64,000 nt of DNA from Apostichopus japonicus. Taxonomy: Eukaryota > Echinodermata > Holothuroidea > Aspidochirotida > Stichopodidae. Below the pieces are notes generated by a model, which did not search any database, was not told the origin of the DNA, and saw nothing but the letters and a program-made list of their open reading frames with translations. This document shows positions 40,302 through 50,781 of this stretch, one piece after another. The stretch spans positions 23,911,166-23,975,165 of the forward strand of contig NC_092579.1 in NCBI RefSeq assembly GCF_037975245.1, given 5' to 3'. Position numbers and translations under genes: made by a program. Each line of letters begins with the position of its first letter. The first letter of the stretch is position 1.

Positions 40302-43300
40302 AGCACTGCTTCTGCTACATATTAAACTGTATAGATCTGTTCTACTTAACTTATCAACTTAAAGCAGATGGTTGTGTCTGCCATTGACTCATCTTATAAT
40401 CAACAATGCCAAAAGGTGCATATGGACAGACCATGACTTCATATGTCTTTGCAGACACCAAAATTAAATGCTGGTACTGCAGAAGACATTTGGACTTTAT
40501 TTATATACTCTATGACAGTTAGTACATTCACCTCGTTACCTACTGAATCATGAGTATTGTATTGATCTTGATCAATAAATAGTCAAACAAAGAGTGAATT
40601 CTTTCATGTTGGATGGAAATAATTAAATGTTACATTGAATGTCAGCTGATTAAATTACGCTTATTTGACTAGTACTATTTAGTATCAAGATATCAAACTT
40701 AATACTGAAACATGCATGGAATATTACTTAAATGTTCAAATCTTGTGTGCATAGCAGTTTTGACATCTCTGACTTTTGTCTCTCATAAAATACTACTGTT
40801 CAGAGCACAATAAAAAAAATGGAAATATATACGTCTAATTCTTTGCACTTGTGTATTCAACTTGCCACTTTGCATTGTATTTTGTAATGTGATTCTGACT
40901 ACAATATTCCCTGGCATGCCAAAGGTAGCATGCAAGGAAAACTAAGTCTACAAGGACAATCATGTTCACATTCTAACTGATAATTTCTATTACTATCTAG
41001 ACTGTATCTGGCACTCAGCAATTTGGAAAGATTAGAGAAATGATTAAAAACGAACTGATTGAAGCTGGGTTCTGGTTCTGGATGCAATTTTACCAACAGT
41101 GACTGGGCACTGCATGAAAGAAGATAACAATTGATCAAACTAATCAATCATAAGGTCCCAAGTTCAAGTCACTCCAAGATAAATGTATGTCGTCCAGTTA
41201 CAGAGTTGTTGACAATTGACAATTCATAATCATGGACGTTAAAATATGAATCTAAGAGACTGACTTCGGTCAGCTTACGGCTTTGAAGCCAATGATGGCT
41301 TCTTCGCGAGTTCCTGCTTGCCAGAGGATCTAAAATACATACTGTACATTCAATACGTACATACTGTACATACATACAAAGTAACTAAGGGAACCGACCC
41401 TTCTTTTTGCTAAAATAGCATAGTACTCTACCTGAACAGAACGTTGGTTGTTTTTGTTTTGTATATTGCTTTGTTTTTAGTATTCTGATGGCTTGTGATT
41501 GACATAAGTTTGTTTTAGGATGTTAGCTGTTTAATTAATAACTTAAATTCAATAAAGGCTATTTACTTTGAAGTATAATTGCCAAAGTAAACCATGTCCT
41601 TTCATCTGTCTTGAAGTTGGCAGTACAAGGAAATAGGCATTTCACCTACAATTTTCCTGTTTATGAGGAAACAAATTCTATGGCTTGAACTTTACAATTT
41701 GTTTTCTTTGTTGTATTGCATTTTGATAGGTTGAATTCTTATGTCTTAATTAGTTTTACATATGCCTTGAAGTAATTTTGAAGAAAACCATTTCCTTTCA
41801 TCCTCTCTTGGAGCTAACAGTACAAGGAACTTATGTGAATTGCCATTCAACTTTCCTGTTAATGAGAAACAACATTCCAAAACTTGAAATTTACTCTTTT
41901 TTGTTCTGATGGTTTGCTGTTGACAATTTTTGCATAATGGTCATTGAGTTAATGACAAATGAAATGCAAAAGAGGCTGTTAACAGTTTTGAAGACCTAAT
42001 GTAGTACTGTACTGTATGTACCAAAAACATTTTTAAGGAAACCATCTCCTGTTATCTATCTTGCAGTTAATATTAGGAAGAAATGTGCAATGTCTATACA
42101 ATTTTCCTGTTCTTAAGGAAACAAAATTCCACAACTTGAAATTAAACTTACAACGGCAAATTTGTTTCACACTCTTCTCACCCTTTCAGTCAATATCATC
42201 CCTCCCAACCTGTCCATAGCTAAGTAAATTAAAAACTGTGCAACTTGAAAGTTGAAATTTATCATGACTCAAGGTTGTGAAAAGTGGAAAAGAGATAAAG
42301 GAGATTCTGTCCTTTGAGATAATATGCATAAAAAAAAGACAGTGTAACATGTATGCGTACTGTACAAGAGCTCAACTAATTACATCAACAGCAGGAAGAA
42401 ATAAAACCATGACAGGTTTAATACATCTGATAGTATTTACTATGTTCACAGACTATGATCATGAGAACATTGTAGGATTTCCTGATTTTTAAAAATACAT
42501 AATCTCAGCTAAAAAAGGTTATCACTTTAAGGAGCTCCACTAGTGGACAGAAGTTCTAGGTTTCAGGTTAAAGTGGTTCTGAGGTTTCTAAAAACCTGAC
42601 TTGAACCTAAGGTGCAATGATAAGCAATAGTTTGCAATTGAACAATCAGGCCTCTAGCCTAGATCCAAGTACCATACTCTTGTTGGATGAGCCCATGAAA
42701 CTGTTCTGCATGACTTATGAACATTGCATGAGGTTAATATTAGTTGATAAAGTAAGGATTTTGGCTTAGTATCTTTTACCCATTTTCTTGAGTTCATTCA
42801 TCATTATTGAAAAGATCTTTAATGTATCTGTTAAAAGTTGCAAGCTGAACAAGTTCTGTTAAAACACTTTAACTTTATTATTTCTTAATGCTTTTCATAC
42901 AGCAATATTTACTTTCTTAACCCTAACCAAGAAATGTTGAAGATCAGAAACTGATTCAGTAGGACAAGACTGTAAGTGTTAGTCCAGAAACTATCTTGGG
43001 CTTTATTAGTGATAGTAGGCTAGGCCTATGCCCACTTTAGCATTAGCCTAAAATCAACATGAACACTGTACCAGCATTACTAGCATTGGCCTAGCTGAAC
43101 AAAGTAATAACATCCACAATTTTGATGCTCTTTACAAGTTGGCCATCTAAAAAAAAGTTACATGCCTATGCCATTAAGTTAGGCCTAACTGTAAGATGCA
43201 GTCTGCTGAGTATAATATTATTTTGGACGATTATTGCGAGTGTTGATTACGTAATCATAACGCCCGCAAGCTCCATGCATCAGCTCATTCGCGCAAAAGG

Positions 43301-43404
43301 CCCCATCAATATCCCTATTTCAAAATATACACTTGATTTATCACTAAGAAAATCACCACACAATGTGAGGCGTATCCACAAAAATCGTAGCTTCTATTTC
43401 TTAC
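40302..43404 (-). other. Caskin intron 1, 5' part next to exon 1
   Basis: This is AT-rich sequence with no coding exon seen. It includes the ancient triplicated block at 41.5-42.15 kb. The last kilobase before exon 1 has TAGGCCTA-type palindromes (near 43,020 and 43,182) and more CpG than the rest of the intron. That would fit a promoter-proximal first intron. Confidence 0.5.
41483..42150. repeat. Three diverged ~220-bp tandem units
   Basis: Units start near TTCTGATGGC (41,483), TTTTGATAGG (41,722) and TTCTGATGGT (41,907). Each contains, in order, an ACCAT-TCC block (41,591, 41,788, 42,041), then CTTG.AGTT..CAGTACAAGGA or its variants, then TTTTCCTGTT.ATGAGGAAAC and an ACTTGAAATTTAC-like end. 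Spacing is 197-253 bp. Divergence is high, so the triplication is old, yet internal blocks stay recognisable. It lies 1.3-1.9 kb into Caskin intron 1. The function is unknown. Confidence 0.7.
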
Positions 43405-43495
43405 TTGGTTTGAGTTTAGTCTTGCCAACTATCCTCATAACGGTTGCAACATCTTCAAGCTTCACAGCTTGAATTAGTTCTTGATCCTTCCCCAT
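43405..43495 (-). CDS. CASKIN: Caskin coding exon 1 (start codon exon)
   Basis: Caskins are cytoplasmic scaffold proteins (ankyrin repeats, SH3, tandem SAM domains) that bind CASK or other synaptic and adhesion partners. This minus-strand exon starts at the ATG whose complement is at 43,493-43,495. It encodes MGKDQELIQAVKLEDVATVM then RIVGKTKLKP, plus one base. The donor is A|GTAAGAAATAG (GT complement at 43,403-43,404). The N-terminus matches vertebrate CASKIN1 (MGKDQELLQAVK.EDV) more closely than CASKIN2 (MGREQDLILAVK), as recalled from memory; the gene probably predates that split. Phase 1 joins exactly to exon 2 at 2,738-2,789, giving a 40,615-bp intron. The rest of the protein lies off the left edge. 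The plus-strand 116-aa open frame here is a shadow of this exon. Confidence 0.9.
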
Positions 43496-43512
43496 GCTCT
43501 TCCGTTGAGCAT
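43474..43512 (-). other. Overlapping upstream ORF at the Caskin start
   Basis: An upstream ATG (complement at 43,510-43,512) lies 17 bases before the Caskin ATG in another frame. It opens a 12-codon frame (MLNGRAWGRIKN) that stops inside the Caskin coding sequence (TAA complement at 43,474-43,476). If the transcript starts upstream of 43,512, ribosomes using this ATG would bypass the Caskin start, which usually lowers translation. The transcript start is unknown. Confidence 0.55.
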
Positions 43513-44411
43513 GTATGGAGTTGAAATTGAGTAGTCGCGTACGTTAATGGGCTTGCGTATTATTCTCCATTTATAAATCCCGAATAGTCACACCAAACAA
43601 CAAAAAGTTCACTTAATAATTCACTCCACAACGATAAAGTTGCTAAGTCACCATTGGTGATATATTTAAGCGCCGTAATTCGTAACAGAAAACTAACGAA
43701 AATATTCCGAAATATTGGTACAGTGTCCTTCGATTTTACTATACTACTAGTAGTAGTACTACCAGTAACGTTGGTCTTCTTGTGTCTACGTATGCTGTAC
43801 TTTTGGTATTGGTACTGTAGTAGTGGTCATAGTGTTATTGAGGTGAGAAAAATTTGGGTGGATAGTCAAAATACGCGTTAAATTGGCAGATTAACAGTAT
43901 AGCCCATAGAAATTGATTTCTATGGTATAGCCCCATACAAGTGTTGAAAACCGTGCATTTGATTTGTAAATAACTTGACAGAATGATGATAAACCTGCAG
44001 ATGCTGAGTGTGCGAGAAATACGCTACAATTGTTCTTGTCGAGTTATGCCTTTAGAAGCATGCAATATACATTCATTACATTATTGGTCTTATATTTCCT
44101 CTCACACCCCATAGGATCCAACGCACTTACACTGTGACAACATGATATCATGGTCTTCTCCCACCAGTCCCTTTCCCCATTTGCCATCCACGACTGAAAG
44201 AACCTTTCAATCACTGCGTTTTATTTTAAGTTCCACATAGAGTGTGTCAACTACAAGGAAGTAAGCAAGAAAGTTAGTAACACTGAACCGGTGGTCAAAA
44301 TTTGGAGCCCCTGTTCAACTTGATGGTTCCTTGGTAGTATTTCCATAGAATAACCTTGCCAAAAGTCTTGCTCCAGTTTCTTAATCACAAACATTGGTAG
44401 GCTACGGTTCC

Positions 44412-44493
44412 AACACCTTTATCTCTCTCCTCCTCTCTCCACCCACCCCCCCCCCCATCCTCTCTCTTTCGGTTTCTCTCTCTCTTTCTCTGA
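44412..44493. repeat. CT-rich / poly-C low-complexity tract
   Basis: This is an interrupted CTCTCTC run with a stretch of about 12 C and then (TC)n. It is low complexity; the open frame through it is not a gene. Confidence 0.75.
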
Positions 44494-46504
44494 AGCTATT
44501 TTTTCAATATTATTTGTCAATCCTTTATCGTCCTCGACATCAATTTAATTTATTGAGTCAAGTATTGAGAATATGTCATTATGTTAAAACTTCCACAAGA
44601 TCAATCAATGATCAATGTATTGTCTAAGTTATTTTATATTTACCACTAAGGTATGGGCAGCCTTCCTTCTCATCGACTGACCAACCTCTTTCTTTCCTAT
44701 TTTCATACAAAACAAGCCAATGCAGTAAAAGGAAAATTTGAACTTGTACTAATATTAAAGCTACTAGAGTACCGTCAACCATGCAAGTGAAGTTGAGATA
44801 GCAAAGCGTAATAAGTTTATAAGTTCATACGGGAATTTCAGTCTCACCCAATACAACTGAGTAGCACTGCTTGCCATGTTCAAGGAGAGAGAATATAAGG
44901 GCAACAAGGCTCGTTGAGCGTTTGACGCGCATTTATATTACTATGTTATGTACTTGTGTATAAGTGTACTTGTTCGGTGCACTTGCATGCTGTGTAGTAA
45001 CCTGCTTCTTGGAACAACGGGATATCAGTATGTAAACAAACCGGTTTTTGAACTGTAAATATTCGTCTGTTCAAATCTTTAAATGAAAACTGTCCATTTT
45101 TTATTATCTTTCATTAATAAATTACATGATGTCATCTTAGTACGCATATGACAGGATGTTAGTTTATTTCGCAATGAATTGTAGATTATAGTGCCTGTAG
45201 TTGGGGTGTATTATCAGCACTCATTTTATTGGATACAGACCGTCAAAGCTTTCTAGAGCTTCGAAAATATAAAGTACTTTGTAACCATTACATATTTTGA
45301 AATTATTTTTAGGGGCAAAATGAATGGCAGAAAAAGCTTAGTCACATACGTTGATACTCTAAAGTAAAAAAATAATCTCAAATTAGGTAATTTTTGATAA
45401 CCTCTCATGTTTGACTCAAGTAGGCCTTTGCCATCTCAATCAATGAGTTAGGTGATAGTGGTGCATGTTTACCCCTACATTTTGAATTTTTCGGGCACAT
45501 TGTGTGCGGAGTAGGGGATTTGAAAGGTGCCGGGCTGTTCTTTGGATAGTTCGTATAAAATATAGCAATATGGTCTATAAAATGACAGATGTAAGAATCC
45601 AATTCAGATAGCTAATGGTCACTTCGTTGCTCAAACATCAATATGTATTTGATGAGTGCCAAGCTTAACGCAGTTTTGCTCACTAAACTATTTAAGTTGC
45701 CAATTGCGTATTCTTCAATGTTTGGAATAATTGTTCTGAACCAGCAGGAACGTATTTTGGAAAAGCTCGGGTTTGCAATTTTTAGCCAGCAAAACAATTG
45801 GTGCAATACTCCTGACCTTTCAAATATGCCAGATGATTCGTTGTTCATAGGGTGTCGACGTATTTGGATTAAGGTAATATTGTATATCGCCTTATACCGA
45901 TTATCTAGCATATATACATGCGTTATAACCATAGAAATTGATAAGGAACGTCACTAAATAGGCTGACAAACTTGGCGGCATATCAGATCGACGTATGTGT
46001 ACAGTAATGAAGGTCTAATAGTTGTAAGATGACTTTACTATGCCGGTGACAATAACCTGGTCGAGAGGGACGGGGGAGGGTGGGTGATACATTATCGTAT
46101 GTTTCGAATTGTACTACTGTTAAAAATCTTCACAAATGTTCCTTTTAGTAGCCCACTGGCAGTTCACCTTTGATTGTGAGTACTGCAATGTCAAAATGGG
46201 GCCACGGGGAACAGTATACAAGTTCATACTCGCCTATCCACGGACTGCTGGACAACTCGGAGTAAAGCTCATGCAAACAGTGGTATAAAACTTATATGAG
46301 TATGAAGGATTACAACTGATACGTAACTCAATAGAAATACTGACATAATTCGGGTTACCATGAATGCAAGCAACTTACGACATGCACAGCTTGTACTTTG
46401 TCAGATGTAAAAATATATATATAGTTTGACTCATTTGAGAAAATTAATTCAACAAATAATTAAGTTGTCTCTATTTAAATGCATGGCGTATTCTCTGGTG
46501 CACT

Positions 46505-46532
46505 TCATATCATATCATATCATATCATATTT
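46505..46532. repeat. (ATATC)n microsatellite
   Basis: Five tandem ATATC/CATAT pentamers, then an AT-rich TTTTACTT-type stretch. Confidence 0.85.
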
Positions 46533-46961
46533 AATTTTTTATTTTACTTTACTTTTTACTTTTCTTATTGCGGCGTTTTGTGTTAACCTTGAAGAAGAAA
46601 TTCACTTATCACAATGGACATCATTAACTTCACTTGTCACATTGTTTTCCAAATAGTGTTGAAAAAAATGTCTTAACTTTTTTTTCAATTCCAATTTTTA
46701 TTTTATATACTCTGTGTTAAAGTTCCTGTCCGACGTAGTAATAAGAGGATGACTTTCGGGCAGCAACTTAATTTTTGTATGTTGAAGACCATTACAAAAC
46801 CCTGCTCTCAATCCAGGATGTTTTTTTTTTAGAACACTCAAGTTTTGAAAAATGACCTTTTAAGGAGGTGAGGACTATGCAGTCTAACACAGAGATTATT
46901 AGGTCACTTCCTCAGATGCAAAGCAAAACTGAACGGGAAAACATATAACTTAAATCTATAA

Positions 46962-47259
46962 TAATAATAATCAGCAGTTATTTTACGACACTTAAGCGAC
47001 ACGAACGTGCAGAGCAATCCGCAAGGGCTTATGGATTACAGCTTACACGTCGGGTGGCTTCCAATTCAACACTTTTAACTCAAGTTTGAAATCTTTTCAA
47101 TTTTGAAAGTCATTTCAGATGGGGAAAACTGTAGATTGCTCTTGGATGAAAACCCACCTTACTATGACATGACAGGGTATCGAACCCGGAACCTTCCGAT
47201 TGCTAAGCCTCATTGCTGCAAATGCCACCACCTTTATCCACTCGGCCACAGCACCGGTT
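46962..47259 (-). mobile_element. tRNA-derived SINE, family B (minus orientation)
   Basis: Read on the minus strand, the head has box A (TGGCCGAGTGG, complement at 47,238-47,248) and box B (GGTTCGATACC, complement at 47,176-47,186). The wide spacing and the GTGGCCGAGTGG start suggest a Leu/Ser-type tRNA with a long variable arm. The body includes GAAGCCACCCGACGTGTAAG-like sequence, and the tail ends CTGATTATTATTAT. It is the same family as the copy at 49,163 and inverted relative to it. Confidence 0.88.
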
Positions 47260-47938
47260 ATGAACCCAAATGACGTGTTTACAAAGTGGTTCATTGTTTT
47301 AAGGACATATGGTGCTGCATTTCATCCAGACGGTGTACATGAAGTTGAAATAGCATATTTTGGTTGAGTTATTAGAATTTATAAAACTATTTAGACCTGC
47401 AATAATGGACCTACGCAAGCATTAAGTTAGAGCATTTCAAAGATTTAGCTTATTTTAAGGGTGAATATATAGAAAATCGAGAAAGTTATTGAAACATTAC
47501 CATGACCCATTTTTTGGTATCTTGGACTAACAAATATCAAGAATAAAATTACGCCTAAACAGTTATCCTTTAATAATCATTACGTTTCCGTAGCTAAATG
47601 TCCACTTGCTTAACGAAACTACTACTAAGAGTTGTAATTAGTCTAACTAATTACAATGTTGTTTAGAACGTTCCTCCCTATATTTGAAAAGAAAAATCGA
47701 AAGAACAAATGCAACTAATTGCTTTCAAATATCTTCTTCGTTTTTCCGAACTTCCTGTGCACTTTACTTTTAAGTTTTGTGTCTTAGTCAAAGACCATGT
47801 ACGATTTTAATACAAATATATAGTTTAAAAGATGACAACGTTCATCTACATGCTAAGAGCGTGGCTTATAAAATAGAGGAAGCTATAAAGAAAATACATG
47901 AAAGGATTTGGCATGCGCGGAGTGAAACTCGTTGTAGT

Positions 47939-48053
47939 GATGGCGCTATTGATTTTCATATACGTAGAAGTAACATTGCAAAGTGATGGCGCTATTGACT
48001 TTCGTATACCAGAGCCGTATATGGCTCTGTCGTATACGTAGAAGTAACATTGC
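47939..48053. repeat. Direct duplication of ~45 bp, one copy interrupted by a palindrome
   Basis: GTGATGGCGCTATTGA..TTTC.TATA...CGTAGAAGTAACATTGCA occurs at 47,938-47,982 and again at 47,986-48,053. The second copy carries an extra segment that includes CAGAGCCGTATATGGCTCTG, a perfect palindrome, between TATAC and the CGTAGAAG block. Confidence 0.8.
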
Positions 48054-49162
48054 ATCCGAGAGTGGATCACTGTAAACGACGTTATTACAGCTTCATTTTA
48101 TGTTTCTCGGTTGAATTCTCTACCATCTTGTTGTAAACAGACTGAGATTAAATAAAATGAATAAAGCCAAAAACAAAACAATAGATTTGTAATCACATTA
48201 ATGTCAACTTAGTTCTCCAAACACCAACAGAACACTGAAATAATACATACTGTGACCACATACAAAAATGCAGAGTATATGTAACGCCATTATTGTACAA
48301 TCATTATACTAAATGCGTCGGACGGATGCATTATTTTCTCTATTGTACTGTAAATGAATAATGTTATCATTAAGAAAAGGCCCATGTTTGTAACCACAAA
48401 TATCTCTTAATTGTACATGCAACCAGTAATGCGTGAATACTGAATATTATATGTGTTTGATCAGAACGCACAAAGTTTTATCAAAGATTACGAGGAATTG
48501 TTAATGTTGTTAGATTGTATAAACAGAAAGTTGTTATACTCTATGGTATATAAGTATAGTTGTTCAGACCTCATTTTGATAATGCTGTTCAGGATTAGAA
48601 CAGTGACTTGCACAGGATATAAAAGGTGGGGTCAAATTCAAGATTTTCTCCGACTTCATGTAAGGTCTGGACCAAGTTGCGGAGTGCCACAGGCGACCCC
48701 AGTATTTTATACTGGAGAGGGTATTGCACTTGGGTGATTGGACTCATGGAGGTGCAAAGGTCCTTTCCTAGACAAAAACATGTAAAGTTTTGGTCTTTTT
48801 AAGTAGTTGTAAGTCTTCTTCCGACGCAAACCCCCCCCCCTTTTTCTTCTAAATGTACACGTCAAGTGGTAAATTATAATGCAGATTTAGTCATAATTAG
48901 TTCTATATATGTCTTAGTATAGTTTTAAAGGTATGGTTGTGCTAATTACACACGTTTTGTGAGGTAGAAAAGAAAAATACCCCGAGTATATAACCAATTC
49001 TCCCGATGGACGATGGGATGTGGGCCATAGCCCCTCCCCCCTCTCACCCACCCATGTCACTGGCTTGGAATCCGTTATTTCTCTAAAGACAAGGAAATTA
49101 TGTAAACAGTTGAAAACTGTGCAGTCCCACTAGCTTAATTCATTCACTAATGATGTTACATT

Positions 49163-49470
49163 CCGGTGCTGTGGCCGAGTGGATAAAGGCGGTGGCATTT
49201 GAAGCAACTAGGCTCAGCATTCGGGAGGTCCAGGGTTCGATACCTGGCCTGGTCATAGTAACGTGGGTTTTTGATCCAAGAGCAGTCTACGGTTTTCCCA
49301 TCTAAAATGACTTTCTGAATTTAAAAGATTTCAAACTTGAATAAAAAATGTTGAATTGGAAGCCACCCGACGTGTAAGTTGTAATCCTTAAGCCCTTGCG
49401 GGTTTCTCCCCCATTTATGGTTGCTTAAGCGTCGTCAAAAAAATAACTGCTGATTATTACATTCCATAAA
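49163..49470 (+). mobile_element. tRNA-derived SINE, family B (plus orientation)
   Basis: The head is GCTGTGGCCGAGTGGATAAA, with box A at 49,172-49,182 (TGGCCGAGTGG) and box B at 49,234-49,244 (GGTTCGATACC). The body contains GGAAGCCACCCGACGTGTAA and TAAGCCCTTGCGGGTTTC, and the element ends TAACTGCTGATTATTAC. It is similar along its length to the inverted copy at 46.96 kb. It is not a functional tRNA gene, because the acceptor end does not pair and a long body follows. Confidence 0.88.
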
Positions 49471-49999
49471 GAGGCTTTGGGATTCTTAATCTCACCACTA
49501 TAAAACTTAGATGGATGCGAGTGATTAAATGCAGGTGTAGGCTACAAGATTGTCCATGTTAAACTCTTTTTATCCCATGATGGGGACTAAACTAAACTTT
49601 ACTCGAACCAGCTATTTTGTAGGCCTATGCCGCAGTTGCAATACAATACCGTATATACAATTAGCTGTCAATGCCGCGTAGGGGAATCTTTTACGGCGAT
49701 ACTGATGGGCGATACAGGGCATGTTTTATCTTTAGTTTGAAAGATTATTGCCGGTTATTATTTAGTTTATGAAAAATACTTTTTGCTAACTTTTTGGGTT
49801 TTCAATGCAAACTAAAGACTTGAAAAGAGTGGGGGTGGGGGGGGGGCAGAATTTTAAAAGGGGCACTTCTCACAATGGGAAATTAGTGCAGTTAAAGGAG
49901 CGCCATGATGTTCAAAGAAAAATGTTGCCCAAAATGCTTCCCACGTTGCAGGAAATAAACAATAACACAGGAAAGAAAAAAGTGTCTCCCAAAATTTGA

Positions 50000-50245
50000 T
50001 CTGAACATTTTGACTTTTATCTCAAAATTTTTAGGTCCCAAAAAATGTCAGAATTTTTTACTTATTAAGTTTACTTAAAAGGTCAAAAAGAAAAACAAAA
50101 GACAAAAATTAGACTTTTAATGTAAAAATTTGACTTGAAATGTGCCAAGAAAAGTCAAAATGTTCACTTTAAAAGTCAAAACTGTGACTTTTGTTTTTCT
50201 TTTTGACCCTTTAAGTCAAAATTTTGAGATAAAAATAATTTTGAG
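50000..50245. repeat. Foldback hairpin region upstream of PRPSAP
   Basis: Two nested inverted pairs are visible. GACTTTTATCTCAAAATTTT (about 50,011) pairs with AAAATTTTGAGATAAAAAT (about 50,217). AAAGGTCAAAAAGAAAAACA (about 50,079) pairs with TTTTGTTTTTCTTTTTGACC (about 50,188). TTTGACTT-type motifs recur through it. About 130 bases further on is CCTGGCTACGTCCCTGG, which resembles the end of a common DNA transposon. This may be one degraded element ending about 0.4 kb before the PRPSAP start codon. Confidence 0.55.
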
Positions 50246-50781
50246 ACTTGAGGACACCTTTTTGCATTCTTTATATTTGTTCCTATTAAGCCTCCGTACG
50301 TAGCAGAAGAACAGAAGGCTTAAAGAAATTTCCTGCGTTTTTATTTTCTGGGTACTCAAAGGGGGGGGAACCCTCCCCTGGCTACGTCCCTGGTGGGAGG
50401 GGTATATCCTCTTTTATCTGCTGTCCCTGAATTTGATCTTACTAGTTTTGTAACTGGTTATGAAAACCTTACATTTTCATATGAACGCAGATGCAATCGT
50501 TTGCATCATCAGAGCCAAATTTCTGTGAGCCATATAAAAATGAGGGCTCACTTCCCACTGGATCCGTATACAAACGAAGCGACAGCCTCAACTAGCTAGC
50601 CAGGCCGCCTATCCTAGCCTATGCCCATGCTACAAGTTACAAAATTCGCAGTAAACAGACAAACACTAAAATACACACCACCACTAGTACTATATACAGA
50701 AATTTTATCGAAACAACTTTTGACAGCTGTTGTGTTCATTGTAAATTGAGTCAGTCACAAACTCACAACACTTTTGCACAA

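Larger units (their letters stand above)
43496..50781. other. Divergent intergenic region Caskin / PRPSAP
   Basis: This 7.3-kb interval separates the two start codons and must hold both 5' UTRs and promoters, with possible extra non-coding exons. I see no convincing TATA box tied to a start. It contains a CT-rich tract at 44.4 kb, a CATAT microsatellite at 46.5 kb, two inverted copies of SINE family B (46.96 and 49.16 kb), a duplicated 45-bp segment at 47.94-48.05 kb, and a hairpin region at 50.0-50.25 kb. Open frames (for example about 105 aa on both strands at 45.6-45.95 kb) have no recognisable family. Confidence 0.6.

Noticed and set aside
43122-43472. 116-aa plus-strand open frame
   Set aside because: It is antisense to Caskin exon 1, whose family match and splice donor are on the minus strand.
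45612-45957. Overlapping ~105-aa frames on both strands
   Set aside because: Neither translation resembles a family I know and they mirror each other; possible unknown gene, but no support.
48601-48737. Fragment reading ...SGPSCGVPQATPVF..., reminiscent of the LINE reverse transcriptase GVPQGS motif
   Set aside because: Only four or five residues match; flanking residues and length do not fit a reverse transcriptase.
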